A stretch of 5,918 nt of DNA from Pseudomonadota bacterium (GTDB lineage Bacteria; Pseudomonadota; Gammaproteobacteria; Burkholderiales; Sulfuriferulaceae). Where the stretch lies: contig JAJYGL010000021.1 in the NCBI GenBank assembly GCA_021790625.1, positions 1-5,918 on the forward strand, given 5' to 3'. Made by a program: the position numbers and the translations under genes. The notes under the pieces are model-generated. The model saw only the letters and a program-made list of their open reading frames with translations. It had not been told where the DNA came from and ran no database searches. The first letter of the stretch is position 1, and the number at the start of each line of letters is the position of its first letter. Positions 5,740 through 5,918 of this stretch are shown piece after piece.

Positions 5740-5772
5740 GCCACCTGTGAGAAATGAGCGGTGGTGATTATC

Positions 5773-5918
5773 ATGTCAATCAATGGAATTTCGATGGGTG
5801 GAATCAATGCGTCACAGATTTCGGCCATGCTGGCGCAGATTCGCTCGGTTTCTGCGCAAATACAACCGCCTGCATCATCGTCGGTAATGCCGACCGCCGG
5901 CACGACGAATGATACAGC
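5773..5918 (+). CDS. fliE: Flagellar hook-basal body protein FliE, N-terminal part only
   Basis: FliE is the small protein (~100-110 residues) that joins the MS-ring to the proximal rod and is among the first exported rod components. Seen: an ATG at 5773 opens a frame of 48 codons plus two bases that runs off the right edge. The start MSINGISMGGINASQISAML, followed by AQIRSVSAQI, resembles FliE N-termini, which are helical and have the pattern I/L-x-x-M/V-L-x-Q-hydrophobic-R. The C-terminal conserved half is outside the window. GGTGA (5763-5767) lies 5 nt upstream as a modest ribosome-binding site. Context: it is divergent from fliF, as in E. coli and Salmonella, where fliE is transcribed alone. 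Name supported by both position and N-terminal pattern. Confidence 0.85.
   Translation, partial: MSINGISMGGINASQISAMLAQIRSVSAQIQPPASSSVMPTAGTTNDT

Larger units (their letters stand above)
5503..5772. other. Divergent fliF-fliE intergenic control region
   Basis: About 270 bp separate the two divergent genes. The stretch is visibly richer in A and T than the genes around it, and I see no convincing coding sequence or RNA gene in it. It holds the proposed fliF promoter, the proposed fliE promoter, the TGTCGACA palindrome and the ATGGTA repeats, and probably the binding sites of the flagellar master regulator. Confidence 0.8.

Noticed and set aside
5503..5772. Sigma54 promoter for fliF or fliE
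   Set aside because: I looked for GG-N10-GC in TGGC/TTGC-like context on both strands. TGGC at 5695-5698 is not followed by GC at the required spacing.

Overview
The window is the core of a flagellar basal-body and export locus from a Gram-negative bacterium. Six genes lie on the minus strand in the order fliF, fliG, fliH, fliI, fliJ and fliK (cut at the left edge). A divergent fliE begins near the right end on the plus strand and is cut by the right edge. The divergent fliE | fliFGHIJK arrangement, the FliH N-terminus MIPKEQMTAWQRWE, and the near E. coli-length FliG, FliI and FliJ suggest a proteobacterium. I favour a betaproteobacterium (for example a Nitrosomonadales-like lineage) on general resemblance only; I could not search.

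Layout from right to left: fliE starts at 5773 (+). About 270 bp of AT-rich divergent control region follows (5503-5772). It holds a good sigma70-like promoter for fliF, a weak candidate promoter for fliE, and a cluster of short ATGGTA repeats. Then come fliF (MS-ring), fliG (C-ring switch and torque protein, overlapping the end of fliF), a 54-bp gap with a perfect 9-bp tandem repeat, fliH (ATPase stator), fliI (export ATPase, overlapping the end of fliH), a 55-bp gap with a small hairpin, fliJ (export stalk/chaperone escort), an 18-bp gap, and the first 55 codons of fliK (hook-length ruler). The six genes look like one transcription unit; I see no internal terminator.

How the genes work together: FliF forms the membrane ring, FliE joins it to the rod, and FliG is mounted on it to form the rotor. 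FliH, FliI and FliJ form the soluble ATPase complex that feeds substrates to the export gate, and FliK switches export from hook to filament subunits.

The protein set is ordinary. The least ordinary signals are in the gene junctions. Both real intergenic gaps (before fliH and before fliJ) contain a tiny ORF whose stop overlaps the start region of the next gene. At fliJ the tiny ORF has a good ribosome-binding site inside a potential hairpin placed right after the fliI stop, while fliJ itself has almost no Shine-Dalgarno sequence. This fits translational coupling through leader minicistrons. It is an inference from sequence layout and may be chance. I did not find evidence for a wholly new system.
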